Shown one piece after another: positions 42,618 to 51,216 of a stretch of DNA of 64,000 bases (within the stretch, counting starts at the first letter, position 1; each line of letters opens with the position of its first letter). Origin of the DNA: Alkalibacterium sp. AK22 (lineage in GTDB: Bacteria; Bacillota; Bacilli; Lactobacillales; Carnobacteriaceae_A). The stretch is taken from the NCBI RefSeq assembly GCF_000585255.1, contig NZ_JANL01000015.1, positions 96,246 through 160,245 of the forward strand. Direction: 5' to 3'. A model generated the notes under the pieces. That model saw only the letters and a program-made list of their open reading frames with translations. It was not told the DNA's origin and made no database searches. The translations under genes and the position numbers were made by a program.

Positions 42618-44000
42618 ATGGAAAGAATGCTTGAATGGCTATTGGAAGTGAATGAGGGGGTGAATGATCTGGTCTGGGGCTGGCCGTTTCTGATTCTGAT
42701 CGTGGGAACGGGCGTCGTGCTGACCTTTATGATCCGCTTCGTGTCATTTACTAAGTTTGTTTATGTAATGAAGCAGACGTTCTTGAAAATTTTTGCTAAA
42801 GAACAGGTCGGTGAAGGGGAAGTCACGGCTTTTCAGGCTGTGTCAACGGCACTGGCAGCGACGGTCGGAACGGGTAACATTGCCGGAGTCGGTACGGCGA
42901 TTGCAATTGGCGGCCCGGGAGCGGTGTTCTGGATGTGGATTGCGGCGCTCTTTGGCATGGCCACGAAGTACGGAGAAGTGGTCCTAGCGATTCAATACAG
43001 GGAAAAAACTCCGGATGGGCGTTTTGTCGGTGGCCCGATGTATTACCTAGACAAAGGGGCCAATCAGAAATGGCTAGCTGTTTTGTTTGCGGCTTTCGGA
43101 GCTGCTGCGACCTTTGGAATCGGCAATATGGTCCAGTCGAATTCAGTAGCTGACTCACTGCAAACGACTTTCAATATCGAACCCTGGATTACAGGCGTTG
43201 TTCTGGCCGTCTTGGTGGCACTGGTTATTGTCGGCGGAATCAAAAAAATCGGTAAAGTCACAGAAATTATTGTTCCCTTTATGGCTGCGATCTACATACT
43301 GGGTGGAGTGATCATCATTCTGGCCAATATCCAGCTGGTTCCAAGTGCTTTCGGTATTATTTTCCGTGATGCCTTCACAGGTTCTGCGGCTGTCGGCGGC
43401 TTTGTCGGCTCAACCTTGACTCTGTCCATCCGTTACGGTGTAGCGAGAGGAGTCTTCACCAATGAGGCGGGGCTAGGAAGTGCACCAATCGCTCACGCTG
43501 CCGCAACCACGGATCACCCTGTCCGTCAGGGGCTGTGGGGAATCTTTGAAGTGTTTGCCGATACGCTTGTCTTATGTACCATTACGGCGCTAGTCATTGT
43601 CATGACCGGGGCTGTTGATACCGGTCTGGATGGGGCTGCGCTGACCACTTCGGCCTTTGATGAAGGGATCTTGTTTGGGGGCTATATCGTCACTTTCGGC
43701 CTGGTCTTCTTCGCCTTTTCCACTTTACTGGGCTGGTCCTACTACGGGGAGCGCTGTATGGAATTTCTGTTCGGACCCAAGTCGATCATTTTTTACCGCC
43801 TGCTCTTTATTCCGCTGATTGTTGTTGGAGCAGTCGGTGGCCTGCGTGCAATCTGGGCTCTGGCGGATACACTGAACGGCTTGATGGCGCTGCCCAACCT
43901 GATCGGGCTGCTGATCCTGAGTCCCGTGATTGTCAGTCAGACCAGGCAGTTCTTTGGCAAAGGCGGTATTTACGAAAAAGAAACGAAAAAAACTGAATAG
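42618..44000 (+). CDS. Alanine/glycine:cation symporter, AGCS family (copy 1)
   Basis: A 460-residue membrane transporter with about ten helices, importing a small neutral amino acid (alanine, glycine or a relative) with Na+ or H+. AGCS landmarks: AVSTALAATVGTGNIAGVGTAI (near residue 77), FWMWIAALFGMATKYGEVVLA, GGPMYYL, and GVFTNEAGLGSAPIAHAAA (near residue 283). ATG 42618 has GGGGAGG at 5-base spacing; an ATG three bases upstream is too close. A near-identical second copy follows after its own terminator and promoter. Confidence 0.93.
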   Translation: MERMLEWLLEVNEGVNDLVWGWPFLILIVGTGVVLTFMIRFVSFTKFVYVMKQTFLKIFAKEQVGEGEVTAFQAVSTALAATVGTGNIAGVGTAIAIGGPGAVFWMWIAALFGMATKYGEVVLAIQYREKTPDGRFVGGPMYYLDKGANQKWLAVLFAAFGAAATFGIGNMVQSNSVADSLQTTFNIEPWITGVVLAVLVALVIVGGIKKIGKVTEIIVPFMAAIYILGGVIIILANIQLVPSAFGIIFRDAFTGSAAVGGFVGSTLTLSIRYGVARGVFTNEAGLGSAPIAHAAATTDHPVRQGLWGIFEVFADTLVLCTITALVIVMTGAVDTGLDGAALTTSAFDEGILFGGYIVTFGLVFFAFSTLLGWSYYGERCMEFLFGPKSIIFYRLLFIPLIVVGAVGGLRAIWALADTLNGLMALPNLIGLLILSPVIVSQTRQFFGKGGIYEKETKKTE

Positions 44001-44016
44001 GATGACTAGATGACTG

Positions 44017-44049
44017 AAAGGACCACTGCAGCGGTAGTGGTCCTTTTTA
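44017..44049 (+). terminator. Intrinsic terminator after AGCS copy 1
   Basis: AAAGGACCACT and AGTGGTCCTTT with an 8-base loop, then TTAT. Confidence 0.88.
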
Positions 44050-44204
44050 TAAACTTGGGTATTGAAGCCGGCTAAGTAATCCATTTAATTGGAGTAAAAG
44101 TAGGATTTAACTCAAAGACGAAAGGGATATAATCAACTCTTTTCCAGAGAGGCTCCTAGTTTAAATGCCATAAAAATAAATAAAAGGGCTTCATAGAAGT
44201 TTTT

Positions 44205-44272
44205 TTTACAAATTGTCAAAGGTTATGTATAATAATATTAGATTATCATGAGAAAAATAATAATATTATTAT
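44205..44272 (+). promoter_or_regulatory. Promoter of AGCS copy 2 with repeated AT-rich palindrome
   Basis: TTTACA (44205-44210), a 17-base spacer and TATAAT (44228-44233). The word ATAATAATATTA occurs at 44229-44240 and again at 44257-44268, 28 bases apart, the second inside the 16-bp palindrome ATAATAATATTATTAT (44257-44272). These could be a paired operator. Confidence 0.6.
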
Positions 44273-44285
44273 GAGGAGAGAAAGT

Positions 44286-45662
44286 ATGGATAGTTTTATC
44301 GAAAGTTTTCTAGAGATTAATGATGTGGTCAATGACCTTGTCTGGGGCTGGCCGCTGCTGGTTCTGATTATCGGAACAGGCTTGTTCCTCACGATACGGG
44401 CAGACTTTGTATCCTTTACTAAGTTCGGCTACGCGATGAAGCAGACCTTTTTCAAAATGTTTGCCAAAGAACAGGTCGGAGAAGGAGAAGTCACAGCCTT
44501 TCAGGCGGTATCTACCGCACTGGCGGCTGCTGTCGGTACAGGGAACATTGCCGGTGTGGGAACAGCGATTGCCATCGGGGGTCCTGGTGCGGTGTTCTGG
44601 ATGTGGTTGGCAGCAGTTGTCGGGATGGCAACAAAGTATGCAGAAGTGGTGTTATCGATTGAATACCGCGAAAAGACTGAAGACGGCCGCTTTATCGGCG
44701 GACCGATGTATTACTTAGACAAGGGGGCCAACCAGAAATGGCTGGCGGTTCTGTTTGCTGTCTTTGGAGCAACGGCAACCTTTGGAATCGGAAATATGGT
44801 CCAGTCCAACTCGGTGGCAGACTCACTGCAGACGACTTTCAATATCGATCCGCTGATCACCGGTATTGTTCTGGCCATTGCTGTAGCGACGGTGACGATT
44901 GGTGGAATCAAGAAAATCGGTAAAGTCACTTCTGTACTGGTTCCGTTCATGGCAGCTGTTTATATTTTGGGTGGGCTACTGATCATTGCCTTGAACATTA
45001 CACAGGTGCCGGCAGCTTTCGGTATCATTTTCCGTGATGCCTTTACAGGCAGTGCGGCAGCCGGCGGCTTTGTCGGCGCAACCATGACTATGGCCATCCG
45101 CTTCGGGATTGCCCGTGGAGTCTTTACCAATGAAGCCGGTCTGGGTAGTGCGCCAATCGCCCATGCTGCCGCTACAACCGATCACCCTGTCCGTCAGGGA
45201 TTGTGGGGGATCTTTGAAGTCTTTGCCGATACACTGGTTCTATGTACAATTACTGCTCTGGTCATCGTCATGACCGGTGCCTGGGATACAGGTTTTGACG
45301 GTGCAGCGCTGACCACTGTAGCGTTTGACGAAGGCATGCCCTTTGGCGGTTTCATCGTCACTTTTGGACTAGTATTCTTTGCCTTCTCTACCTTGCTGGG
45401 CTGGTCTTACTACGGCGAGCGTTGTATAGAATTTCTGTTTGGCTCTAAAACGATTGTGTTGTACCGCCTGATTTTTATTCCACTGATCGTTGTCGGAGCA
45501 ACAGGTGGCCTGCGTGCAATCTGGGCATTGGCGGATACGCTGAACGGCCTGATGGCTATTCCAAACTTAGTGGGACTGCTGCTTTTGAGTCCAGTTGTTG
45601 TCAAGCTGACTAAAAACTACTTTGGAAAAGAGGGCATTTATCAGCATGAAGAAAAAAGCTGA
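44286..45662 (+). CDS. Alanine/glycine:cation symporter, AGCS family (copy 2)
   Basis: A 458-residue paralogue of the preceding gene, sharing long identical blocks such as KEQVGEGEVTAFQAVSTALA, NMVQSNSVADSLQTTFNI and NEAGLGSAPIAHAAATTDHP. Differences gather in the first 40 residues and in helices near residues 190-240. ATG 44286 has GAGGAGAG upstream; the frame to 44271 lacks an RBS. Separate promoter and terminator indicate that the two copies are expressed independently, possibly for different substrates or conditions. Confidence 0.93.
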   Translation: MDSFIESFLEINDVVNDLVWGWPLLVLIIGTGLFLTIRADFVSFTKFGYAMKQTFFKMFAKEQVGEGEVTAFQAVSTALAAAVGTGNIAGVGTAIAIGGPGAVFWMWLAAVVGMATKYAEVVLSIEYREKTEDGRFIGGPMYYLDKGANQKWLAVLFAVFGATATFGIGNMVQSNSVADSLQTTFNIDPLITGIVLAIAVATVTIGGIKKIGKVTSVLVPFMAAVYILGGLLIIALNITQVPAAFGIIFRDAFTGSAAAGGFVGATMTMAIRFGIARGVFTNEAGLGSAPIAHAAATTDHPVRQGLWGIFEVFADTLVLCTITALVIVMTGAWDTGFDGAALTTVAFDEGMPFGGFIVTFGLVFFAFSTLLGWSYYGERCIEFLFGSKTIVLYRLIFIPLIVVGATGGLRAIWALADTLNGLMAIPNLVGLLLLSPVVVKLTKNYFGKEGIYQHEEKS

Positions 45663-45696
45663 CCGCCTAAAATAGCTTTAAACGAAACAGAATAGG

Positions 45697-45725
45697 GAGC
45701 CTCCTTGTGAGGCTCTTTTTTTTGA
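45697..45725 (+). terminator. Intrinsic terminator after AGCS copy 2
   Basis: GAGCCTC, a 5-base loop, GAGGCTC and eight Ts. Confidence 0.88.
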
Positions 45726-45807
45726 TGCAGCCAGAGTTCAGTTCTGAAAAAATAACAATGCATTTTGTTTAACTGGAGAAGACCAAATATTAACTGTTTA
45801 ATGAAAA

Positions 45808-45822
45808 AAGGAAGCGATAACA
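45808..45822. promoter_or_regulatory. Cre-like CcpA site upstream of the acetate transporter promoter
   Basis: AAGGAAGCGATAACA matches WTGNAARCGNWWNCA at all but one fixed position. It lies about 30 bases before the -35, a place where CcpA activates genes such as ackA in B. subtilis. Confidence 0.5.
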
Positions 45823-45844
45823 TTAAGATGTTACTAATTTTAGA

Positions 45845-45874
45845 TTGACAGGCTTCACATGCAGTCTGTATACT
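45845..45874 (+). promoter_or_regulatory. Promoter of the acetate uptake transporter gene
   Basis: TTGACA (45845-45850), an 18-base spacer and TATACT (45869-45874). Confidence 0.7.
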
Positions 45875-45914
45875 TAGCACTTGTGTAATAAAAGAGAAAA
45901 TAGGAGTGTTAATT

Positions 45915-46562
45915 TTGGAAAAAACAAAAATCGTTTCATATAAGGAGATCACCGCAAACCCGGCACCGCTTGGTCTCATGGGCTTTGGGATGACGACCGT
46001 ACTGCTCAATATTCATAATGCCGGCTTCTTCGGTCTGGATGCAATGATTTTAGCGATGGGCATCTTTTTTGGTGGGATGGCCCAAGTTATTGCCGGAATT
46101 ATGGAATTCAAAAAAGACAACACCTTTGGGACAACAGCCTTTACCTCTTACGGCTTTTTCTGGATGGCCCTTGTTGGCTTGAACATCCTGCCGATGCTGG
46201 GTCTCGGAGAAGCACCTAACGCTTTGTCTATGGCCGCTTTCCTCTTCATGTGGGGACTCTTCACTCTGTTCATGTTTGTGGGTACTTTGCGCATCAACCG
46301 CGCACTGCAAGTCGTTTTCGGCTCTTTGACTATCCTGTTCTTCCTGCTGGCTGTCGGAAACTACACGGGCTCAGCACTGATTTTAATGATTGCCGGCTTT
46401 GAAGGAATCTTCTGTGGTCTGTCTGCTATCTACGCAGCCATGGCTCAGGTCCTGAACGAAGTCTATGGTAAAACGATTCTGCCAATTGGCGAAGTCAAAG
46501 TAGAAAAAGCTAAAAGTCAGAAAAAAGCGGAAAGCAAAACATTCGCCTACAGCGAAAGCTAA
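45915..46562 (+). CDS. satP: Acetate/succinate transporter, GPR1/FUN34/YaaH (SatP) family
   Basis: A 215-residue membrane protein with six helices and the family motif [14 protein letters not shown] at about residue 15, which lines the anion path; NIHNAGFF follows. It moves acetate or related short acids with H+. I start it at TTG 45915 (MEKTKIVSY), which has TAGGAG at 8-base spacing; a GTG at 45906 is closer to the RBS than is usual. The last 25 residues are a lysine-rich cytosolic tail. The cre-like site upstream suggests carbon-catabolite control, in keeping with overflow acetate. Confidence 0.9.
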   Translation: MEKTKIVSYKEITANPAPLGLMGFGMTTVLLNIHNAGFFGLDAMILAMGIFFGGMAQVIAGIMEFKKDNTFGTTAFTSYGFFWMALVGLNILPMLGLGEAPNALSMAAFLFMWGLFTLFMFVGTLRINRALQVVFGSLTILFFLLAVGNYTGSALILMIAGFEGIFCGLSAIYAAMAQVLNEVYGKTILPIGEVKVEKAKSQKKAESKTFAYSES

Positions 46563-46584
46563 AGCGTAAGCTGGATATACGCAT

Positions 46585-46640
46585 ACAATCCCCGAATAAG
46601 GGCGGCTAGTTATAGTCTCTCCCTTATTCGGGGATTTTTA
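46585..46640 (+). terminator. Intrinsic terminator after satP
   Basis: AATCCCCGAATAAGGG (46587-46602) and CCCTTATTCGGGGATT (46621-46636) are a perfect 16-bp stem followed by TTTA. From here to 46900 I see no other feature. Confidence 0.88.
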
Positions 46641-46948
46641 TTTTGGATTTCTGTGTACAAAGCAAGCTGCCCATGCCCTAAAATCCAATGATATCGTCAG
46701 ATGAATCTTGTGACAGCGGAGACTACCAGTAAACAGACGATGATTTGAACACACGGAGTCACTTTTGAATTTTAGTGAAAGGCAGGAGGGATGACTGGGA
46801 AAAACTTATATTTAAATAGGCGGATATATTATAAAACAATATATAGTGAAGCGTTGAACCAGCCTTTTAAATTATGGTAAGGTATAGACAGCAAACATTG
46901 TAATGGAATTGAAATATTAATGTTTGATTTATAAAAGGAGGAAAAAGT

Positions 46949-47500
46949 ATGGATGATAAGGAAGAATTGATTGAAGAAAACAGGCAGGGGTACACTTTTC
47001 CGAAAGGGGCCATGTGGTTGTACATAGGGTCGTTTGTGCTAGCGGGACTGCTTCAGCTGGCTTTTGACTGGGGAGAGGTAACAGGAGAAGGGGACGTCCA
47101 GACAACTTTAGTGATTATGCTTATTGCCGGCTTGCTTGGTGGAATGGGGCTTTTTGTGGGGACAGTGATTGAGTATGCGCTGATATTATACCCCTCACGT
47201 TGGATTGCCAAAGACAGAGAGGTATATAAATATGATATCTGGGCAGCTATTTTTTATTCAGGAGCGATTGGTGTCCTGCTGGCCTTCTTGATTGCGCAGC
47301 TCAATGTATCAGACAATCTATTTGTATCCATGACCATTTCGGCAGTAGGTGTCGGGCTCTTTCTGTATTTTTATTATTCAGGGATCGAAAAGCCCCAACA
47401 TGTCAAGCGTGCTGTGACCATTGTGCAAGTAGGATGGTTCATTCTAGGGACTGGTTTGAGTGTGGCTGGCGATATGTTACTAAGTAGTATGGCACTTTAA
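46949..47500 (+). CDS. Five-helix membrane protein linked to ABC exporter (paralogue of the 51.2-kb gene)
   Basis: A 183-residue integral membrane protein with an acidic N-terminus and about five helices. Conserved with the protein at 51217 are the loops WIAKDxxVYxxDIW (near residue 88), FYSxxIGxLL and GLFLYFYxxGxxKPxHxKRA (near residue 135). No known family is evident. It starts an apparent operon: 16 bases later comes an adaptor protein, then ATPase and permease. Its place resembles that of YknW, a membrane protein needed with YknXYZ in B. subtilis, but the sequence does not show a Yip1 domain to my eye. Confidence 0.7.
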   Translation: MDDKEELIEENRQGYTFPKGAMWLYIGSFVLAGLLQLAFDWGEVTGEGDVQTTLVIMLIAGLLGGMGLFVGTVIEYALILYPSRWIAKDREVYKYDIWAAIFYSGAIGVLLAFLIAQLNVSDNLFVSMTISAVGVGLFLYFYYSGIEKPQHVKRAVTIVQVGWFILGTGLSVAGDMLLSSMAL

Positions 47501-47516
47501 GGAAGCAGGCTGAGAG

Positions 47517-48704
47517 ATGGGTAAAGAAAAAAAACAGAACAAAGGCTGGAAGCCCGGTAAAGGTTGGGTAGCCGGCCTGCTGGTAGGCGTGCTGCTTGTG
47601 CTGATTGTTGGTGTGCAGTGGGTATCTGGAAGCGAGTCAGGCACAGATGAAGGAGCAGACTATACTGTCTATGAAGTGTATGAAGAAGCACCTGTGCTCT
47701 TTGACGGCCGGGTACAGGCACTGGATATACAGGAAGTATATCTGGATGGAGGCAGTGAAGAACTGGTAGAGTTATATGTAACCAACGGACAGACAGTTGA
47801 ACCCGGAACAGAATTACTTACATACCAAAATGAAGAAGCTCAGAGGCAGTTGGATGATCAAAGGCGTCAACGGGAGCGTCTAGTAAGCAGACGGTCGGCG
47901 CTTGAAACAGACCGTGCCAATGCTGTAAATGGGCGGGACAGAGCAGAAAGAGAAGGCAATCAATACAAAGAAGACTCAGCTCTTGAGGGGGAAGCAGTAG
48001 GCAGGTTTGAATCAGAGCTGTCTTCTTATGAAATGGAAATAGCAGAAGCTGAAATGGAAATTAGCCAAATTGATCAGGCTGACCAGGACCTGCTGGAACA
48101 GCTTGAGGACTTGGATTTTTCTATTAATCGATTAAGTGACCAGGCAAAGGTCACAGAAAAAGCTGTTATTTCAGGACAAGTCCATGTAAACCCGGGTGGA
48201 ACTGAAGACGGCCAAGGGACGGGCGCCCCCTACTTAAGTATCGTATCGGAAGATGTAGAAATTGAGGCAAGTGTTTCTGAATACGACTTTGAAAAAATTA
48301 AAAAAGGTGAAAAGGTACATATCAGCCTGACAAATTCTGATCGGGAAATGGAAGGAGCTATCACCTATGTTTCATCTATCCCAGCACAAGTGAGTGGGGA
48401 AAATGAAACAGCCCGTTACCTCTTTACCGTCAGTCCGGACGAACCGATTCAGTATGGTTTTTCTGTAGAGATAGCTTTCTATGAAGGACTTATATACTTG
48501 CCTGCTTCTACAGTAATATCCGAGGAGGAAGGGACGTATGTCTATGTTTACAATGACGGGACGGCTGAACGCCGGCCAGTAGAGGTTGAGAGCGAAGGGA
48601 ATATGTACCTGTTGAAAGAAGGACTGATGTCCGGGGAAGAGGTGCTGGAGGAACCGGAAGACACACTTTCAGATGGGGACGAGGTAAGTGTACGGTATGA
48701 TTAA
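47517..48704 (+). CDS. MacA/YknX-like membrane-fusion adaptor of an ABC exporter
   Basis: A 395-residue extracytoplasmic protein anchored by one N-terminal helix (residues about 16-34). A split biotinyl-lipoyl domain (VDGGSEELVELYVTNGQTVEPGTELL-like segment near 77-105, and VISGQVHVNPGG near 222) encloses a Gln/Glu/Arg-rich coiled-coil hairpin (residues about 105-205); a beta-barrel and membrane-proximal domain follow. This is the HlyD/MacA plan. RBS is modest (GCTGAGAG). Its stop overlaps the ATPase start by 8 bases. It should dock on the following permease. Confidence 0.85.
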   Translation: MGKEKKQNKGWKPGKGWVAGLLVGVLLVLIVGVQWVSGSESGTDEGADYTVYEVYEEAPVLFDGRVQALDIQEVYLDGGSEELVELYVTNGQTVEPGTELLTYQNEEAQRQLDDQRRQRERLVSRRSALETDRANAVNGRDRAEREGNQYKEDSALEGEAVGRFESELSSYEMEIAEAEMEISQIDQADQDLLEQLEDLDFSINRLSDQAKVTEKAVISGQVHVNPGGTEDGQGTGAPYLSIVSEDVEIEASVSEYDFEKIKKGEKVHISLTNSDREMEGAITYVSSIPAQVSGENETARYLFTVSPDEPIQYGFSVEIAFYEGLIYLPASTVISEEEGTYVYVYNDGTAERRPVEVESEGNMYLLKEGLMSGEEVLEEPEDTLSDGDEVSVRYD

Positions 48705-49368
48705 ATTAAAAAAAATCCAAAAAGCCTATAAAGCTGAAGACGACTGGATCCCCGTACTGAAAGACATCGATTTGACGGTAGAGCAGGGGGACTTTCTTGC
48801 AATCATGGGGCCGTCGGGTTCAGGGAAATCCACTTTACTTAACCTGATTGGTTTTGTGGATAAAGCCTACAGGGGTGACTATCTTCTGGATGGCGAAAAG
48901 GTGATGTCCAAGGGAGACCAGGACCTGTCCCAGCTCAGAAATGAGCGAGTCGGTTTTGTCTTTCAGCAGTTCAATCTGATTGAAACACTGACCGTTGCAG
49001 AGAATGTCGAGCTCCCGCTTTTGTATGCAGGATGGACACAGAAAGAAACTAAAGTGAGAGTTTCTGAACTGCTGACGAAACTGGGAATTGGTGACAAGGA
49101 GGATAAGTATCCAAAGCAGCTATCAGGTGGGCAACAGCAGCGAGCCGCTATTGCTAGAGCAATCATTAATGAGCCGGACTTTATTTTAGCAGATGAACCT
49201 ACAGGTGCACTGGATACTAGAACGTCAGAAGATATCATGCATGTTTTCCAGCAACTCAACATAGAAGGGGTCACAATCGTGTTAGTAACCCACGATCCAT
49301 CGACGGTAGACTACTGCAACCGGGTAGTTCATATGCAGGATGGACTGCTGACGGAAGAGGTGAACTAG
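48697..49368 (+). CDS. MacB/LolD-type ABC exporter ATP-binding protein
   Basis: A 223-residue ATPase with Walker A GPSGSGKST (near residue 40), Q-loop FVFQQFNLI, signature LSGGQQQRAAIARA (near 140) and Walker B FILADEPTGALD. The LolD/MacB branch is marked by LIETLTVAENVELPLLY. The true start is ATG 48697 inside the end of the adaptor gene; a GTG 9 bases upstream is less likely. The permease follows 4 bases after the stop, giving a tight adaptor-ATPase-permease operon. Confidence 0.92.
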   Translation: MIKLKKIQKAYKAEDDWIPVLKDIDLTVEQGDFLAIMGPSGSGKSTLLNLIGFVDKAYRGDYLLDGEKVMSKGDQDLSQLRNERVGFVFQQFNLIETLTVAENVELPLLYAGWTQKETKVRVSELLTKLGIGDKEDKYPKQLSGGQQQRAAIARAIINEPDFILADEPTGALDTRTSEDIMHVFQQLNIEGVTIVLVTHDPSTVDYCNRVVHMQDGLLTEEVN

Positions 49369-49372
49369 CAGG

Positions 49373-50578
49373 ATGAAACCCAAAGTTGTAATTAGAGGAG
49401 CTTGGATGGCTCTTTTGAAAAACAAAAAACGCAGTTTTCTGACGATGATCGGCATTGTTATTGGGATTGCAGCAGTGAGCACAATCATGTCCATAGGTAG
49501 AGGATTTGAGCGCTATGTCATGGATGCATTGAACCCTGAAGAAGGAGACCTAGTGACAGTTGATATTGCATTCCAGTCAGAAGATCCTATGTGGATGCTT
49601 GAAACGAACGACGAACTGTTCACTGACCGTGATCTACAGTCTCTTGAGCGCTTATCCGGAGTAGCAGAGGCTACAAGAATCGAAGGGAATCTTCAGTATA
49701 CGTCTCTGGATACACGGGTTAATGGGGAAGAACGGTATGTTGATATCACTCTGACAGAAGAATCAGGAAGAGGAGTCTCAGTCGGACGGGGTCTTCAGCT
49801 TTCAGATTACACCAGAAGCAGCCGGGTTGCGGTTATCCCCCACACTCTGGCAGAGGAAATGTTTCTAATACCAGAAGAATCGGTTGGTAAAGGAATCAGA
49901 CTGGGAGACGAACTATACACCATTATAGGAGTTTATGAAGCAGCAATCGATAGGACGGGTTTGTTTAGCGAATTTATGCTGGATGAAGTTGAAATCCCTG
50001 CAGCCAGTTATAACCTTTACCATACACAGGGAGGCACTGCCAGCGAAGTCCGTCTGACTGTTCAAAGGGGCAGTCTGCCTTCTGAAGTAGCCAGTGAAGC
50101 CGTGACTTACCTGGAGGAAGAAGGCTCCATGCGTGCGATGGGAAGCTACGAACATTGGGATATGTCGATGATGACGGATGGTGTTTCGCAGGTACTCAAC
50201 GGCATCACTTTGTTCATCGCCAGTGTGGCGGGTATTTCTTTATTTATTGCAGGGATTGGGGTAATGAATATGATGTATATTTCTGTATCTGAGCGCACAA
50301 AGGAAATTGGGATTCGACGAGCCTTAGGCGCCTCTCAAAAAAGTATCCGTCTGCAGTTTGTGTTGGAAGGAGTCATGATGACCAGTATCGGTGGAGCGTT
50401 CGGCTACCTTCTAGGCCTAATGTTTTCGGCAGCTGCAGCGATACTGCTTCCGTTTTCAACCGGAGTCGATATGGTGACCGTTTTAGTTTCCTTGGGTATC
50501 TCTTCGCTAGTCGGGCTTATATTCAGCTATGCCCCAGCTAATGCCGCAGGTAAAAAAGAAATCATCGATATAATCTAG
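49373..50578 (+). CDS. MacB/YknZ-type ABC exporter permease (FtsX fold)
   Basis: A 401-residue permease with the MacB plan: an N-terminal helix (MIGIVIGIAAVSTIMSIG, near residue 25), a large extracytoplasmic MacB_PCD domain (about 45-275), then three C-terminal helices with the conserved GVMNMMYISVSERTKEIGIRRALGA (near residue 300). Such mechanotransmission exporters pump peptides, siderophores or antibiotics out of the envelope. No substrate gene is visible nearby. Its close spacing to the ATPase defines one complex. Confidence 0.92.
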   Translation: MKPKVVIRGAWMALLKNKKRSFLTMIGIVIGIAAVSTIMSIGRGFERYVMDALNPEEGDLVTVDIAFQSEDPMWMLETNDELFTDRDLQSLERLSGVAEATRIEGNLQYTSLDTRVNGEERYVDITLTEESGRGVSVGRGLQLSDYTRSSRVAVIPHTLAEEMFLIPEESVGKGIRLGDELYTIIGVYEAAIDRTGLFSEFMLDEVEIPAASYNLYHTQGGTASEVRLTVQRGSLPSEVASEAVTYLEEEGSMRAMGSYEHWDMSMMTDGVSQVLNGITLFIASVAGISLFIAGIGVMNMMYISVSERTKEIGIRRALGASQKSIRLQFVLEGVMMTSIGGAFGYLLGLMFSAAAAILLPFSTGVDMVTVLVSLGISSLVGLIFSYAPANAAGKKEIIDII

Positions 50579-50612
50579 TGCAGTATCTTTCAATGGAGAA
50601 TGATCATATGTA

Positions 50613-50648
50613 GAAGCGTGCAGCAGAGTATGTTCGGCTGCACGCTTC
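50613..50648. repeat. Perfect 12-bp inverted repeat after the exporter permease gene
   Basis: GAAGCGTGCAGC and GCTGCACGCTTC with a 12-base loop, no T run after it. It lies 35 bases after the permease stop and 25 before the next gene; it may attenuate or stabilise the upstream mRNA. Confidence 0.7.
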
Positions 50649-50673
50649 ACTGCCTTCAAGAGGGGACAATCAG

Positions 50674-51060
50674 ATGGGATATTACTTTGCCGGTTTATTA
50701 TGGGCCAGCCTGATTTTTTTAATAGTGTCTGCTGTATGCGCTGGACTGACTATCCAGCTGTTTCGTCAAACACTGTCTACAAAGGGGAGGAGCTTTTGGT
50801 TGCTTATGCTTTGTATTTTAATCTACTGGGGCTACAGTGTGTTATTTGTGGGATTCAAGGATATCCCCTATGCGCTTCAGCAGAACTACAGCATCCATGA
50901 GGGAGTCATGACGGCCTCGTACTATCCTAATCAGTTTGAAATGGACGGACGAATTTATACGAAAAATCCCTGGACATTTTCGCTCGAAGAAGGGAAAGTT
51001 TACAGAATATACTATCTGCCTTCTTCCGGATACGTTGTCGATATAGAGAAGGGTGACTAG
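50674..51060 (+). CDS. Small membrane protein with extracytoplasmic C-terminal domain
   Basis: A 128-residue protein with two helices (about 7-30 and 40-60) followed by a soluble region (MTASYYPNQFEMDGRIYTKN; KVYRIYYLPSSGYVVDIEKG) that should face outside and looks like a small beta domain. I recognise no family. RBS AAGAGGGG. It lies just after the MacAB-like exporter and before the second copy of the five-helix protein, so it may be part of the same system. Confidence 0.65.
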   Translation: MGYYFAGLLWASLIFLIVSAVCAGLTIQLFRQTLSTKGRSFWLLMLCILIYWGYSVLFVGFKDIPYALQQNYSIHEGVMTASYYPNQFEMDGRIYTKNPWTFSLEEGKVYRIYYLPSSGYVVDIEKGD

Positions 51061-51216
51061 GCAGAGCGAATAGTCGTCCTCTCTCTATAATACTGAAGCA
51101 CTAATCTCGATTTCATTGTACTCGAAGCTGCTCTTATGCTAAAGTGAAAACGGATAAGCCGTGTGGACATACATTAAGTCGTCGCCATCAGGCGGGCTAT
51201 ACTGGAGGAAAAGCAG

